DNA from: KACC-23026 sp963829575
GTDB taxonomy: Bacteria; Bacillota; Bacilli; Bacillales; Sporolactobacillaceae
DNA length: 64,000 nt
Assembly: GCA_963829575.1 (NCBI GenBank)
Contig: CAWHJF010000019.1
Span: 62,001 to 126,000, forward strand
Direction of reading: 5' to 3'
Numbering within the stretch: the first letter of the stretch is position 1; each line of letters starts with the position of its first letter. The position numbers and the translations under genes are program-made. The notes under the pieces were generated by a model, which was not told the DNA's origin, ran no database searches, and saw only the letters and a program-made list of their open reading frames with translations. This document shows positions 8,788 to 17,285 of the stretch, in pieces.

Positions 8788-9711
8788 TTACTTAACTAAA
8801 ACAATAAATAACGGTAAGAGTAAGAACGAGAGCAAGGTTGTCCATAAAATACATTTGGATACAAGACTTGGAGAAGCCTTGTATTTTTCTGCGAGAATCA
8901 CAGCATTTACAGCAACTGGCATACAAGCTAACACAAATAGGACGGAATGAAGCATGCCATGAATTTGGAGGAGGAACAATGTAAGTAAAGCAATCAATGG
9001 CGACATACAAAGCCGAATCCACAAGCCTAACCAGAACGCAACCTGTTCTTTTTGTTCCGTTTTGGTTAACGAGACACGCATCATTTGGGCGCCTAATATG
9101 GTGAGAACGATCGGCGAATACGCTCCTGCAATCATCGAAACTCCTTTTGAAAGTCCAGATGGGATCGGCAAATCCGATATTCGAATCAGAACCGCAATCA
9201 AGGCTGCATAGATTGCAGGTAATTTAAAAACGGATCCAATCGCTTGTTTGATTGAAAACTTTGAGCGTGCGGCAAAAAACACTCCGATCGTATTGACGAT
9301 GATCATTTGAATAATGACATAGACCGACGCTTTGTCGAGCCCAAGTTTTCCGAAAGCTAATAATACAAGGGGCAGCCCATAGTTCACACTGTTTGTAAAA
9401 GAAGAGATCAGTGTGAGCCCAGCTGTTTCGGATTTCGGTAATTTCAAAACCTTCGCAAATCCGTTGGCAGCGAGCCAAAGAAACAACAGGTTCACCAATG
9501 AAAAAGCAAGTGTCTTTAATATTTCATTATGGGAGATGTGGGCAGTCGATAACGTATCAAAGATAATCGCTGGACTTAAATAATACAATGAGAGCGTGAG
9601 CAAGGGTTTGGTGTCCAATTGTTTATAGCGAACTAAAAGTGCTCCGACTACTACTGGAATCGAAAGCGGAACAATCACTTGGACAAGCGTGGCTAAAACC
9701 GATTCAATCAC
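8788..9711 (-). CDS. AEC-family transporter (auxin efflux carrier-like)
   Basis: Inner-membrane carrier of the AEC family, 307 residues with about ten predicted TM helices in two five-helix halves. It starts at GTG (9711) with AAGGGGACA upstream. Characteristic features include the Asn/Pro-rich breaks in TM4 and TM9 (NSVNYGLPLVLLAFG; CMPVAVNAVILAEKY). Bacterial members are thought to move malate, lactate or other small organic acids, and the substrate here is unknown. It is separated by about 90 bases from the Eis-like gene and has no obvious partner. Confidence 0.85.
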   Translation of the reverse strand: MIESVLATLVQVIVPLSIPVVVGALLVRYKQLDTKPLLTLSLYYLSPAIIFDTLSTAHISHNEILKTLAFSLVNLLFLWLAANGFAKVLKLPKSETAGLTLISSFTNSVNYGLPLVLLAFGKLGLDKASVYVIIQMIIVNTIGVFFAARSKFSIKQAIGSVFKLPAIYAALIAVLIRISDLPIPSGLSKGVSMIAGAYSPIVLTILGAQMMRVSLTKTEQKEQVAFWLGLWIRLCMSPLIALLTLFLLQIHGMLHSVLFVLACMPVAVNAVILAEKYKASPSLVSKCILWTTLLSFLLLPLFIVLVK

Positions 9712-9958
9712 AAAGCATGTCCCCTTATCCTATGTTGACACAAAAGTATTTAATAAAAAACTTTTTAAAAAAAGTGAGCATGGGGCGAGTCGCGCGCCCT
9801 TTATTTTATAATACTAAAAATTCCCAACACATGTTAGAGTTTTTCGATCGATGGAGCACTATGAGATGCTATCAGTTCCCGTATTAAATTGCGAATCCGT
9901 GTTCAGGCACTGTGCCTCCACTGAGATTGTATCCAACCCTCGTGAAAAAAACAGTCAT

Positions 9959-9999
9959 GAAAAAAGGAGAACCGCTTCATTTTCGCCGCTCTCCTTTTA
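9959..9999 (-). terminator. Terminator of the L,D-transpeptidase gene
   Basis: Roughly 11-base stem (AAAAGGAGA arm against TCTCCTTTT) with T run on the minus strand, immediately after the stop at 10005. Confidence 0.75.
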
Positions 10000-10004
10000 C
10001 TAGT

Positions 10005-11399
10005 TTAATAGATCACAACAGGTTCATACTGAGAGACATTTTCATAAACGGCTTTCATGACACTTGGCGGAATGTTAACACAACCACCGGATCCGTTATT
10101 CAAATATGCTTTAGGCGCCCAATCCGTTCTCCAACTGGCATCGTGAAGACCACATCCACCTAATGTAAAAGGTGCCCAGTAATCGACGTGAACCGAATAG
10201 TTAGGATTCCCCACTTCACTGCCTTTTAATGTGGATGGCGACTGTTTATATTCAATGTACCACACGCCCTTTGGCGTATCTTCATGATAAGCATGCGTAC
10301 CGGTTACAACGTGGGTGGTCATTTTTAATTTTCCATTTTTATAAACCCAAATTCGTTGATCCTCAATGGATAGTTCCACATACGTGTTGCCAATGCCATG
10401 GTTTCCTGTCGTGTGATACCCAACCCCGTTAATATTCCAGCCCTCACCGTAGATATTATATGCCGAAATGGACGACTTACCTTTTTCAAACGCTTCTTGG
10501 ATTCGTTTCGTTTCGGCATCGACATCAATAGCCCATCCATAGGTTTCTCCTTTTACAGAAATGATTTTTCCAGAATGCGACTTAAAGGTATAGGATTTGT
10601 GGAGGGTTGATTGCGTGTGATTGAGTTGTTCTAATTGTTTTTTGATTGGAGTCGTATCAATAGTCATTGACACTTTTAAGCTTTTTGTAACACTTGCCTT
10701 TTTTACGAGATCACTTCCATTAATGGTATAAGATTTACCTTGTAATTTGTAATCCACGTTGCGATCCATAAGGTCCTGTAGCGTCTTCTTCTCCATTTCG
10801 ATCAAAGGGCTATCCGCTTTAACAGGTTGCAGGTAAATTGGATCCAAATGAACCACACTTTGATTAGATTCACTTTGAAAAGTTGATAAAAGACTTTTTA
10901 CATCGTATTGCTTTCCAGCACGGCTTTTGATAACCGTTAAATGTCCGTTATCAAGCTTCACGCTTGCATTTTGGGCGGGCTTTAAGTGTTGATTCATTGA
11001 TTGGAGGGTCTGTTTAAGATTGGTTTCCATTCGTCCTAATTGCTGAGGGTCTAGGTGTTTGGGTTTCAATGGGGCATTAGTGGTTCTCGAGTCAGGAAAA
11101 AAGGTCCATTGTTTATGAAGTAATTGCTTCACTTCGGCTAGATCATCATTCGAAAAACCCATAGGTGTATCTGGGCCATCATAGATTTTTTTATTACCAA
11201 CATAGACGACATTTTTAGAGACTGTTATTTTTAGCTTATTTAATGCTTGAGTAGCTGTTAATCCCCCAACGGGTGTTTGATTAATACGCACGTTAGAATT
11301 AAAATGCGTGTTTTGATAGATGGTGAGGCCCACCAACCCTAAAATCAACGCCCCTACCACACAACTGATCAAACTCATGAGTATTTTTTTTTTACTCAC
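10005..11399 (-). CDS. L,D-transpeptidase with N-terminal peptidoglycan-binding-4 region
   Basis: Membrane-anchored peptidoglycan cross-linking enzyme, 464 residues from the GTG at 11399 (AGGAGGTGA upstream). One TM helix near residues 7-28 is followed by two PG_binding_4-type modules (about 45-320). The C-terminal YkuD catalytic domain has the HD...SGGCVNIPP signature: the nucleophile is the Cys in GSGGCVN and the conserved His is in GLHDASW. It acts outside the membrane, forming 3-3 cross-links or attaching proteins to the wall. Such enzymes in Bacillales are often linked to spore or stationary-phase wall maturation. No sporulation promoter is evident, so that link is an inference. Confidence 0.9.
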   Translation of the reverse strand: MSKKKILMSLISCVVGALILGLVGLTIYQNTHFNSNVRINQTPVGGLTATQALNKLKITVSKNVVYVGNKKIYDGPDTPMGFSNDDLAEVKQLLHKQWTFFPDSRTTNAPLKPKHLDPQQLGRMETNLKQTLQSMNQHLKPAQNASVKLDNGHLTVIKSRAGKQYDVKSLLSTFQSESNQSVVHLDPIYLQPVKADSPLIEMEKKTLQDLMDRNVDYKLQGKSYTINGSDLVKKASVTKSLKVSMTIDTTPIKKQLEQLNHTQSTLHKSYTFKSHSGKIISVKGETYGWAIDVDAETKRIQEAFEKGKSSISAYNIYGEGWNINGVGYHTTGNHGIGNTYVELSIEDQRIWVYKNGKLKMTTHVVTGTHAYHEDTPKGVWYIEYKQSPSTLKGSEVGNPNYSVHVDYWAPFTLGGCGLHDASWRTDWAPKAYLNNGSGGCVNIPPSVMKAVYENVSQYEPVVIY

Positions 11400-11843
11400 G
11401 GGTTCACCTCCTGATCCTCTCTGAATTAAACCATCTAAAAGCATTCTATTAAACGTCAGTAGAATCTATGTTTGCAATTTTCAAAACAAGGTGATATAAG
11501 TTGGTGTTTGGCATTAGAGGACTTATTTCCAAAAGGCCTATTAAGTTTAACTGTTCTTTGTTTATTCAACACGTTAGGGTTATGCTCTGATCCACTCCTG
11601 CCATTTGATAAATGAAAAATCAAATACGTTGTGATGAACCTAGTTCTCCCTTGTCGATGATCGATTCATTGATTCGTTTGCCTCCTTTAAACATACATTG
11701 TGCTCCTTTGACGAGTTTCATGGTTGTGACGTTTCAAAAGGACGTTATTATTTAGAAAGGACGCGTAACAATTCCCATATTTTCTCTTAATTACGATCAA
11801 AAATAAAAATTTTCTCAAAAATGGGTTTACCGTTGTTCCATGT
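11400..11843. other. Intergenic region without recognised gene
   Basis: About 440 bases between the divergent L,D-transpeptidase and YppF-like genes. I see no convincing frame with a ribosome site and no repeat; the right end carries the promoter described next. Confidence 0.5.
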
Positions 11844-11865
11844 TATAATAATGTAAACGCTATCA
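11844..11865 (+). promoter_or_regulatory. Extended -10 promoter overlapped by a CcpA cre site
   Basis: An extended -10 element (TG-T-TATAAT, hexamer 11844-11849) is followed at 11852-11865 by TGTAAACGCTATCA. This matches the cre consensus TGWAANCGNTNWCA at every defined position. The cre covers the expected transcription start, the position from which CcpA represses. The -35 region is poor, as is common with extended -10 promoters. Confidence 0.65.
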
Positions 11866-11886
11866 TAAGAAAGGGGTTCGAATTAA

Positions 11887-12102
11887 ATGTCACTGGAGGA
11901 ACTTGTTCAAGACTTTCTGTTTTGTAAGAAAAATGAGCCATCAGACGTTAATGAATTGTTAGATTTCATTCAACTACGCTACTTACAAGGCGAGTTCACT
12001 CTGCAGGATTATTGTCACCTTCTTAGAGCGCTACATGACCGGGGTGCCCAGAAACCAGATTATTTTATGAACGATCATCAGGTCAAGATCTTAACAAGTT
12101 AA
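11887..12102 (+). CDS. YppF-like protein
   Basis: A 71-residue soluble, probably all-helical protein. The pattern LVQDFLFCKKNEPSDVNELLDF followed by EFTLQDYCHLLRALHDRGA (given here in two parts) resembles the YppF family of Bacillales, whose function is unknown. AAAGGGG precedes the ATG, an extended -10 promoter lies 40 bases upstream, and a strong terminator follows, so it is a self-contained transcription unit. The perfect cre site over its promoter suggests repression on preferred sugars. Family assignment is from memory of the sequence pattern. Confidence 0.7.
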   Translation: MSLEELVQDFLFCKKNEPSDVNELLDFIQLRYLQGEFTLQDYCHLLRALHDRGAQKPDYFMNDHQVKILTS

Positions 12103-12110
12103 CCAAATGG

Positions 12111-12139
12111 AACTCTCCCTTTCTTAGGGAGAGTTTTTA
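12111..12139 (+). terminator. Terminator of the YppF-like gene
   Basis: Arms AACTCTCCCT/AGGGAGAGTT with a five-base loop and TTTTAATTTT on the plus strand. Because the GH3 gene converges from the other side, the hairpin may stop that transcript too. Confidence 0.85.
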
Positions 12140-12220
12140 ATTTTGGCTTTTTTCTTAAAAATAATGAGTGATCAGAAATGGACAACCCTCCATCGAATGA
12201 TTGCCCGATTTGGTAACAAA

Positions 12221-15007
12221 TTAAATGTATTTAAATTCTACCGCACCAATTTCTAGACCTGGTTTAATAAAGTCAAGCGTGAGTTCATAGGCACCCGGTT
12301 CTAAAGCCACTTTCGCGAGCTTTTGTTTCACCCATTTGCCTTCTGTTCCATTCGTTTGAACGGTTGTCAATCGCTTATTATTTAACACTAGATTGCATGC
12401 CGATTGAGCTAAATCAGTACCTGGTGACCTAACCGATACTATCAGGCGATACTGGCCTGCTTGATCAACATGAATACCCACAGAATGATTGGTTCCAAGT
12501 GCCACTGAAGCCTCTTCCGTAAGGTTGTGTGCGCCTTCGGAAGTCAAAGAAGCATATGACTCAACCTCTATCACCTCTTCTTCAATCACTTGATTTCGCG
12601 AAAAAACAGGCGCATTCATTAAGAATTGACAAATGTTCATGGCATTACGCTGTAGTTCACCGCGTGTCAGTTTGCCATTTTCGAGGGAGGCAAGTGTATT
12701 GTCATTAAACGCATTAATTTCCGCCCCGTAGTTGCTAACGACCATATACAAATCATTCTGAGCGCGTACCATCGCGCCCGTATTGGTACGGTCCGCTTCT
12801 CCACCCTCGATCGCGTCATTCATTTTGGCCCACCAATCCGTCATGACGACTCCGCTGAATCCCCATTCGTTCCTGAGCACCGTAGTATTCAAATCATAGT
12901 TGGATGCAGACCAATGTCCATTAATCGGGTTGTATGAGGTCATGACGCCCTTAGCCCCACCGTCTTTCACCGCCATCTCAAACCCTTTGAGATAGATCTC
13001 GCGAAGCGCACGCTCCGAAACCACCGCATCAACTTGTGTTCGTGCTTGTTCCTGACTATTACATGCAAAGTGTTTTAAAGTTGCATGAGCGCCGCCTTTC
13101 ATAATTCCGCGTGTATTCGCAACCGCCATCGTGCCCGTAATAAGAGGATCTTCTGAAAAATATTCAAAATTACGGCCGTTTAACGGACTACGACGGAGAT
13201 TCATACCTGGTCCGAGTAGCATATCGATCTTATTACTAATAAGTTCTTGGCCTTCTAATTCATATAAAGCTTCCACTAATTCAAGATCCCAAGTCGCCGC
13301 AAGCAAGGTTCCAATAGGCACTTGAGTGGCTTTATGACCACTGTCCATTCGAATTCCTGAAGGCCCGTCCGATGTACACCCTACAGGAACACCATATTTG
13401 AACAAACGATCGCTCACGCCTCCGAACGCAGAAGCCGTGCCCGGTGTGACGAGCGGACTGCTCATCCCTTCTCCTCTGACAATCGTTGCGAGGTCGTCAT
13501 CTGACAATTGCGCAATAAAGGATTCCATACTGATTTTTCCTTCAAAGACTTCTCTCAACATATAGCCTTGGTCACCTGTTTGCTCGATTTCTTTAGGAAG
13601 GTTCGTCTGAATACGTTCCGCAAGTGAAACCGTTCGTTTTGGAACATCCACGTAGGTTATTTCATAGGTCCCATCTTCTTTACGAGCACCTGGTTTCATC
13701 CTTGTAAAACTTTCAGTAGGTGCTAAAGCCTCACTGAGTTGTTCCACCACTATAAGGTTCTCAACCGTGTAGCCAATATGTCTATCCAATTTTACATGTT
13801 GAGTCCGTTTCACACTATTTCCAACATGGAAACGGTAGGTGCCACTTTCTAAAACATATGCCGACTTATGTCCCGTTACACCGGAGTCATCATAGGATGC
13901 CATACGGTTGATTGGAAAACTAAGGGATACCGTTTCACTTTCACCAGGTTGGAGTAAACCGGTCTTACTGAACCCGGCCAAGACTTTAGCAGGTTTGCCG
14001 AGCTCGCCTTGTGGCGCTTCAAAATAAACTTGGACCACTTCTTTACCTGAATACATCGTGCCAATATTTGTGACTTTAACGTCGAGCTCTATATAAGCCT
14101 CTTCATCTTTGGTGACAACCGTTGCCTCAAACGGTTCGATTTCAAACTCGGAATAGGAGAGACCGAAACCAAATTCATATTGAACCTTTTCAGGGCAGAA
14201 CGTTTCAAAAAAACGGTAGCCGACGTAAAGATCTTCTTGATACAGATTTCGATCTTCGTTTCCATGATTACGAGTTGAAGGATAGTCATGGATGGAATAC
14301 GCAATAGTATCCGTCAATTTACCGCTTGGCGTGACTTGTCCCGCCAAAACATCAGCCGCAGCGTTTCCGCCCTCCATTCCTCCATGCCAAACATAAATGA
14401 CAGACTTGATCGAATGAACATACGCTTCATCGTTCAACCCGCTCATATCGATAATGTTAGAAACATTTAAAACAACGGCGACTTGGTCAAAGTAACGCAA
14501 AACAGCTTTCAACATGTCTTTTTCTTCAAGGGTTAATTGATAGCTACCAGGTTCATCTGCGTTATCTTGATCTTCCCCAGCTGTTCGACCAATGACGACA
14601 ATGGCTTTATCTGAATGGGCTTTGGCATCCTTTACTAACTCATCGGATAAAGGCATTTCTTTTTGGTGCCAAGGTTCAGCAGCCCATCCGCCGCCTCCAT
14701 TGTCGAAAGGGTTCTCGACAATCCATTTCGCGTACGCATTAGCAAGTGTCTCGTTAACTTGAATATGGGTTTGCCTTCTCAATCCATCCAATAGATTCGT
14801 AGTATGCGCCACGTTCACACTACCGCCTGAGCCTGTCCCACTTCTATAGTAATTAACCTGACAACGGCCAAAAACAGACACCCGTTCCCCTTTTTTGATC
14901 GGCAGGGTTTGCCCGTCATTTTTTAATAAGACCGCGCCTTGACTTGCGACCTTTCGGCTAAACTCAGCAAATCCTTTTAGAGGAATACCAATCGTTTCTG
15001 TGGTCAT
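12221..15007 (-). CDS. Domain-permuted GH3 glycoside hydrolase (beta-glucosidase type)
   Basis: Large 928-residue enzyme whose domains are in swapped order. First comes the GH3 C-terminal alpha/beta domain (about 15-260; GAVLLKNDGQTLPI, VIVIGRTAGEDQDN), then a fibronectin-III-like domain (about 280-420). The GH3 TIM barrel follows (about 510-800; TSDGPSGIR, ATLKHFACNSQE, GVVMTDWW). The Asp in VMTDWW is the predicted nucleophile. The last ~110 residues form a beta-rich, CBM6-like module (AGQYRLIVSVRSPG, EPGAYELTLDF). No signal peptide is visible, so it is cytosolic and probably hydrolyses imported oligosaccharides. Permuted GH3 enzymes are known from Ruminococcus and Butyrivibrio. A cre-like site lies upstream. 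Confidence 0.9.
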   Translation of the reverse strand: MTTETIGIPLKGFAEFSRKVASQGAVLLKNDGQTLPIKKGERVSVFGRCQVNYYRSGTGSGGSVNVAHTTNLLDGLRRQTHIQVNETLANAYAKWIVENPFDNGGGGWAAEPWHQKEMPLSDELVKDAKAHSDKAIVVIGRTAGEDQDNADEPGSYQLTLEEKDMLKAVLRYFDQVAVVLNVSNIIDMSGLNDEAYVHSIKSVIYVWHGGMEGGNAAADVLAGQVTPSGKLTDTIAYSIHDYPSTRNHGNEDRNLYQEDLYVGYRFFETFCPEKVQYEFGFGLSYSEFEIEPFEATVVTKDEEAYIELDVKVTNIGTMYSGKEVVQVYFEAPQGELGKPAKVLAGFSKTGLLQPGESETVSLSFPINRMASYDDSGVTGHKSAYVLESGTYRFHVGNSVKRTQHVKLDRHIGYTVENLIVVEQLSEALAPTESFTRMKPGARKEDGTYEITYVDVPKRTVSLAERIQTNLPKEIEQTGDQGYMLREVFEGKISMESFIAQLSDDDLATIVRGEGMSSPLVTPGTASAFGGVSDRLFKYGVPVGCTSDGPSGIRMDSGHKATQVPIGTLLAATWDLELVEALYELEGQELISNKIDMLLGPGMNLRRSPLNGRNFEYFSEDPLITGTMAVANTRGIMKGGAHATLKHFACNSQEQARTQVDAVVSERALREIYLKGFEMAVKDGGAKGVMTSYNPINGHWSASNYDLNTTVLRNEWGFSGVVMTDWWAKMNDAIEGGEADRTNTGAMVRAQNDLYMVVSNYGAEINAFNDNTLASLENGKLTRGELQRNAMNICQFLMNAPVFSRNQVIEEEVIEVESYASLTSEGAHNLTEEASVALGTNHSVGIHVDQAGQYRLIVSVRSPGTDLAQSACNLVLNNKRLTTVQTNGTEGKWVKQKLAKVALEPGAYELTLDFIKPGLEIGAVEFKYI

Positions 15008-15129
15008 CCGCTAACCTCCATTTTTAAAATAGTAACTTTGTTGCCTCATTAGACTAAACCGGTTTCAGAACGGGTTGAAACGCGCCCGTTGCAAAAAGGT
15101 TTTCTTTGAGTCCTTATTTTTATTTTATA

Positions 15130-15143
15130 TGAAAACACTTACA
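15130..15143 (-). promoter_or_regulatory. Possible cre site upstream of the GH3 gene
   Basis: TGTAAGTGTTTTCA on the minus strand matches the cre pattern except for one base of the central CG. It is 123 bases upstream of the glycosidase start, a plausible place for catabolite control. Confidence 0.35.
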
Positions 15144-15375
15144 TTGAAAACTGTTAATAGCGTTCCTTTACATAATTTTATTCATGTTTTTAAAATAAGG
15201 TTTGTTCTTCATAAAACATTAGCTTCATAGAGTAAAACCTCTGCTCCTCTATTACTGGACATATTTTCTTCGGATTAATGAATGTTAAGGCACCTATTGG
15301 GTCATCCTGTATTCATAATCTATTGAATAAATAATATAAATAAGTAGTAGACTGGAATTTCAAAATGGGGTGAGT

Positions 15376-15822
15376 ATGTTGGGCCAAGTTGAAGAACTCT
15401 ATAAAAAAAAGCAAATTTTTGAAGACTTATTCTCAACGATCTATTTTGATGTCGAAACGTCTTATAGAGATTCGAACGGTGACTATATCTGCTTTGAAGC
15501 TTGTGTCACCAGTGTCATGGACGTCATTGACGAAACGATTGTGGCAACCTTAATCGACCTACAAGGGGAATTTGAAGACGACATTTTTAGGTTTTTCAGA
15601 TCCGCCATTCCCGCTCAAGAAATCGAATTAGATGAGGAAATCGTTTTATTTGAAGAGGATGCTGTCGATCTTTTATTCACTGATACTTGGAATCAGGATT
15701 ATCCGGATTTAATTCGCAAGAAAATCTATTCACTCATACGTACAATTGACGTTATTGACGAACAAGATCGTTGGACTGTTCTCCCCCTTAATGTACGGGG
15801 CATCTATGAACTTGTATCCTAA
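15376..15822 (+). CDS. Hypothetical acidic protein
   Basis: I do not recognise this 148-residue protein. I favour the ATG at 15376 over the GTG two codons upstream because GGGGTGA is then correctly spaced. The product is strongly acidic, rich in Asp, Glu, Ile and Phe (LDEEIVLFEEDAVDLLF), with no TM helix, signal peptide or metal motif. Alternating hydrophobic/charged stretches suggest a compact alpha/beta fold. It converges on the small gene at 15850-16077, with a shared hairpin between them. It could be a house-keeping orphan of the lineage; nothing indicates a phage origin. Confidence 0.65.
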   Translation: MLGQVEELYKKKQIFEDLFSTIYFDVETSYRDSNGDYICFEACVTSVMDVIDETIVATLIDLQGEFEDDIFRFFRSAIPAQEIELDEEIVLFEEDAVDLLFTDTWNQDYPDLIRKKIYSLIRTIDVIDEQDRWTVLPLNVRGIYELVS

Positions 15823-15823
15823 A

Positions 15824-15851
15824 TCAAAAAAGACATCCATAATGGATGTCT
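15824..15851 (-). terminator. Terminator between two convergent small genes
   Basis: Perfect ten-base arms AGACATCCAT/ATGGATGTCT, with a run of six T residues on the minus strand. It overlaps the TAG stop of the gene at 15850. Confidence 0.75.
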
Positions 15852-16077
15852 AATCGAGCGAGCCTTCTTCTAGCAATCTTGGACCTGCATATTTTTTTTT
15901 ACGATCGCCAAATTCGTGTTTGGTTCGAATGATCATAAAATCTGGATCATCAGCATCTAGGTTATAGGGCCCTAAATCCAAATCTGTTAACGAGCCAACT
16001 ATATCAAACTTAAGCTTGAGGGCTTCAATGACATCATTTTTAGAAAATAGATAAGTATTTTCTTCGTATTTGTACAC
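15850..16077 (-). CDS. Hypothetical small protein
   Basis: Unrecognised 75-residue protein. The GTG at 16077 is chosen because GAGGAG lies nine bases upstream; an in-frame ATG at 16113 lacks a ribosome site. Features: an aromatic N-terminus (VYKYEENTYLFSK), an acidic middle (LDLGPYNLDADDPDFMIIRTKHE) mentioned here only for its charge, and a basic KKK stretch. No TM segment. A clear terminator follows. Confidence 0.55.
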   Translation of the reverse strand: MYKYEENTYLFSKNDVIEALKLKFDIVGSLTDLDLGPYNLDADDPDFMIIRTKHEFGDRKKKYAGPRLLEEGSLD

Positions 16078-16214
16078 GTTTGAACACTCCTCACTCAGGT
16101 AAAATAGGATCATCTAATCTTATGTGAGGGGGTCAGTTGAGGTGCCTGTTTTTTTCAAAAGATCCCAATTTACCTAGAAAAAAACAAATTTTACCCAAAA
16201 CCTTTCTCCGAACA

Positions 16215-17162
16215 TTAATGATCCGCAAATTGAAAAGTGTTCTTCCCTTGTGCTTTTGCCTGATACAGGGCCTGGTCTGCTCTTTTTAAGACCTTCTCGA
16301 ACGATTGGGTGTGAGTAGGCGTATAAGGGACGATTCCAATACTTGCGGAAAGATTCCTTATTGGGGGCTCCCAATCCGATAATCTACTCAATAATGAATT
16401 GGCCATTTCTTTCCATTCAGTCTGTGTTCGTTTTTCACGAAACATAAGAATGAATTCATCGCCACCTAATCGAACCGCAAAACCCTTTTGAGCATCTACC
16501 AGTTGAATGAGATGATTCGCCACCTCTTTAAGTACATCATCTCCTCGCTCATGTCCTAAGTTGTCATTTACCGCTTTAAACCCATCTAAATCAAGGAAAA
16601 ACAAAGCGCCCTCTGTTTGTGAATGCGTTTCGAAATAATGGGACACGTACTGACGATTATAAAGTCCCGTTAAATAATCCCGGTAGGCAAGACGTTCAAG
16701 TTCTAAATAATTTACAAATAGCTTAGCGACTCGTTGAAGCATTTGAATGCTTTTCGGATCAAAGTGACTTTTAGAGGTATGTGCCGAACACAATGTTCCA
16801 AATGGTTCTCCATCTGAGAGGAGAATTGGGATCCCAAGATAAGATTGGATATTAGTAGACTGGAGTATCGGTTTCAAATCTTCTAGATCATTCGCTTGAT
16901 TAAGGTCCTCATAGACTAATGGTTCGTTTTGCTTAAAACGGATTCGATTACAAACCGTTTGTCCTAACTCTATCTTCATACCTTCGTAAAGCTTAATTTC
17001 AGTATTAGAATTCGAAAGTTTTAATATAATTTGATGCTGATTCGTAAAAGTTGTGAGATACAAAAGTTTTTCAGGTAACACTTCTTTTGCAATCTCCAGT
17101 ACATCATTTGCCATTTCATCAAAGTTCCGATACGTTCTAAGTTCTGTGAGTTCAACTGCCAT
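16215..17162 (-). CDS. GAF-GGDEF protein, probable diguanylate cyclase
   Basis: Cytosolic 315-residue c-di-GMP synthase candidate. I start at the ATG at 17162 (GGAGTG five bases upstream). Residues 1-150 form a GAF sensor domain (ELGQTVCNRIRF, LGIPILLSDGEPFGTLC), and residues 155-310 a GGDEF domain with an intact RLGGDEF motif and FLDLDGFKAVND, the metal/substrate region. No RxxD inhibitory site precedes GGDEF, so product feedback is not expected. The GAF domain suggests control by a small ligand or redox signal. It is one of three GGDEF proteins in the window. It has no operon partner. Confidence 0.88.
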   Translation of the reverse strand: MAVELTELRTYRNFDEMANDVLEIAKEVLPEKLLYLTTFTNQHQIILKLSNSNTEIKLYEGMKIELGQTVCNRIRFKQNEPLVYEDLNQANDLEDLKPILQSTNIQSYLGIPILLSDGEPFGTLCSAHTSKSHFDPKSIQMLQRVAKLFVNYLELERLAYRDYLTGLYNRQYVSHYFETHSQTEGALFFLDLDGFKAVNDNLGHERGDDVLKEVANHLIQLVDAQKGFAVRLGGDEFILMFREKRTQTEWKEMANSLLSRLSDWEPPIRNLSASIGIVPYTPTHTQSFEKVLKRADQALYQAKAQGKNTFQFADH

Positions 17163-17285
17163 AGTCCCACTCCATCTAAACAATTTTAGCCTGAGAGTTT
17201 GCTAAGTTAACTCTATTATACCGAATTTAATGAACGAAGGAAAAAGGAGTGCCGCTATATCCGAGTAGTACTCCCATTTAATCAG

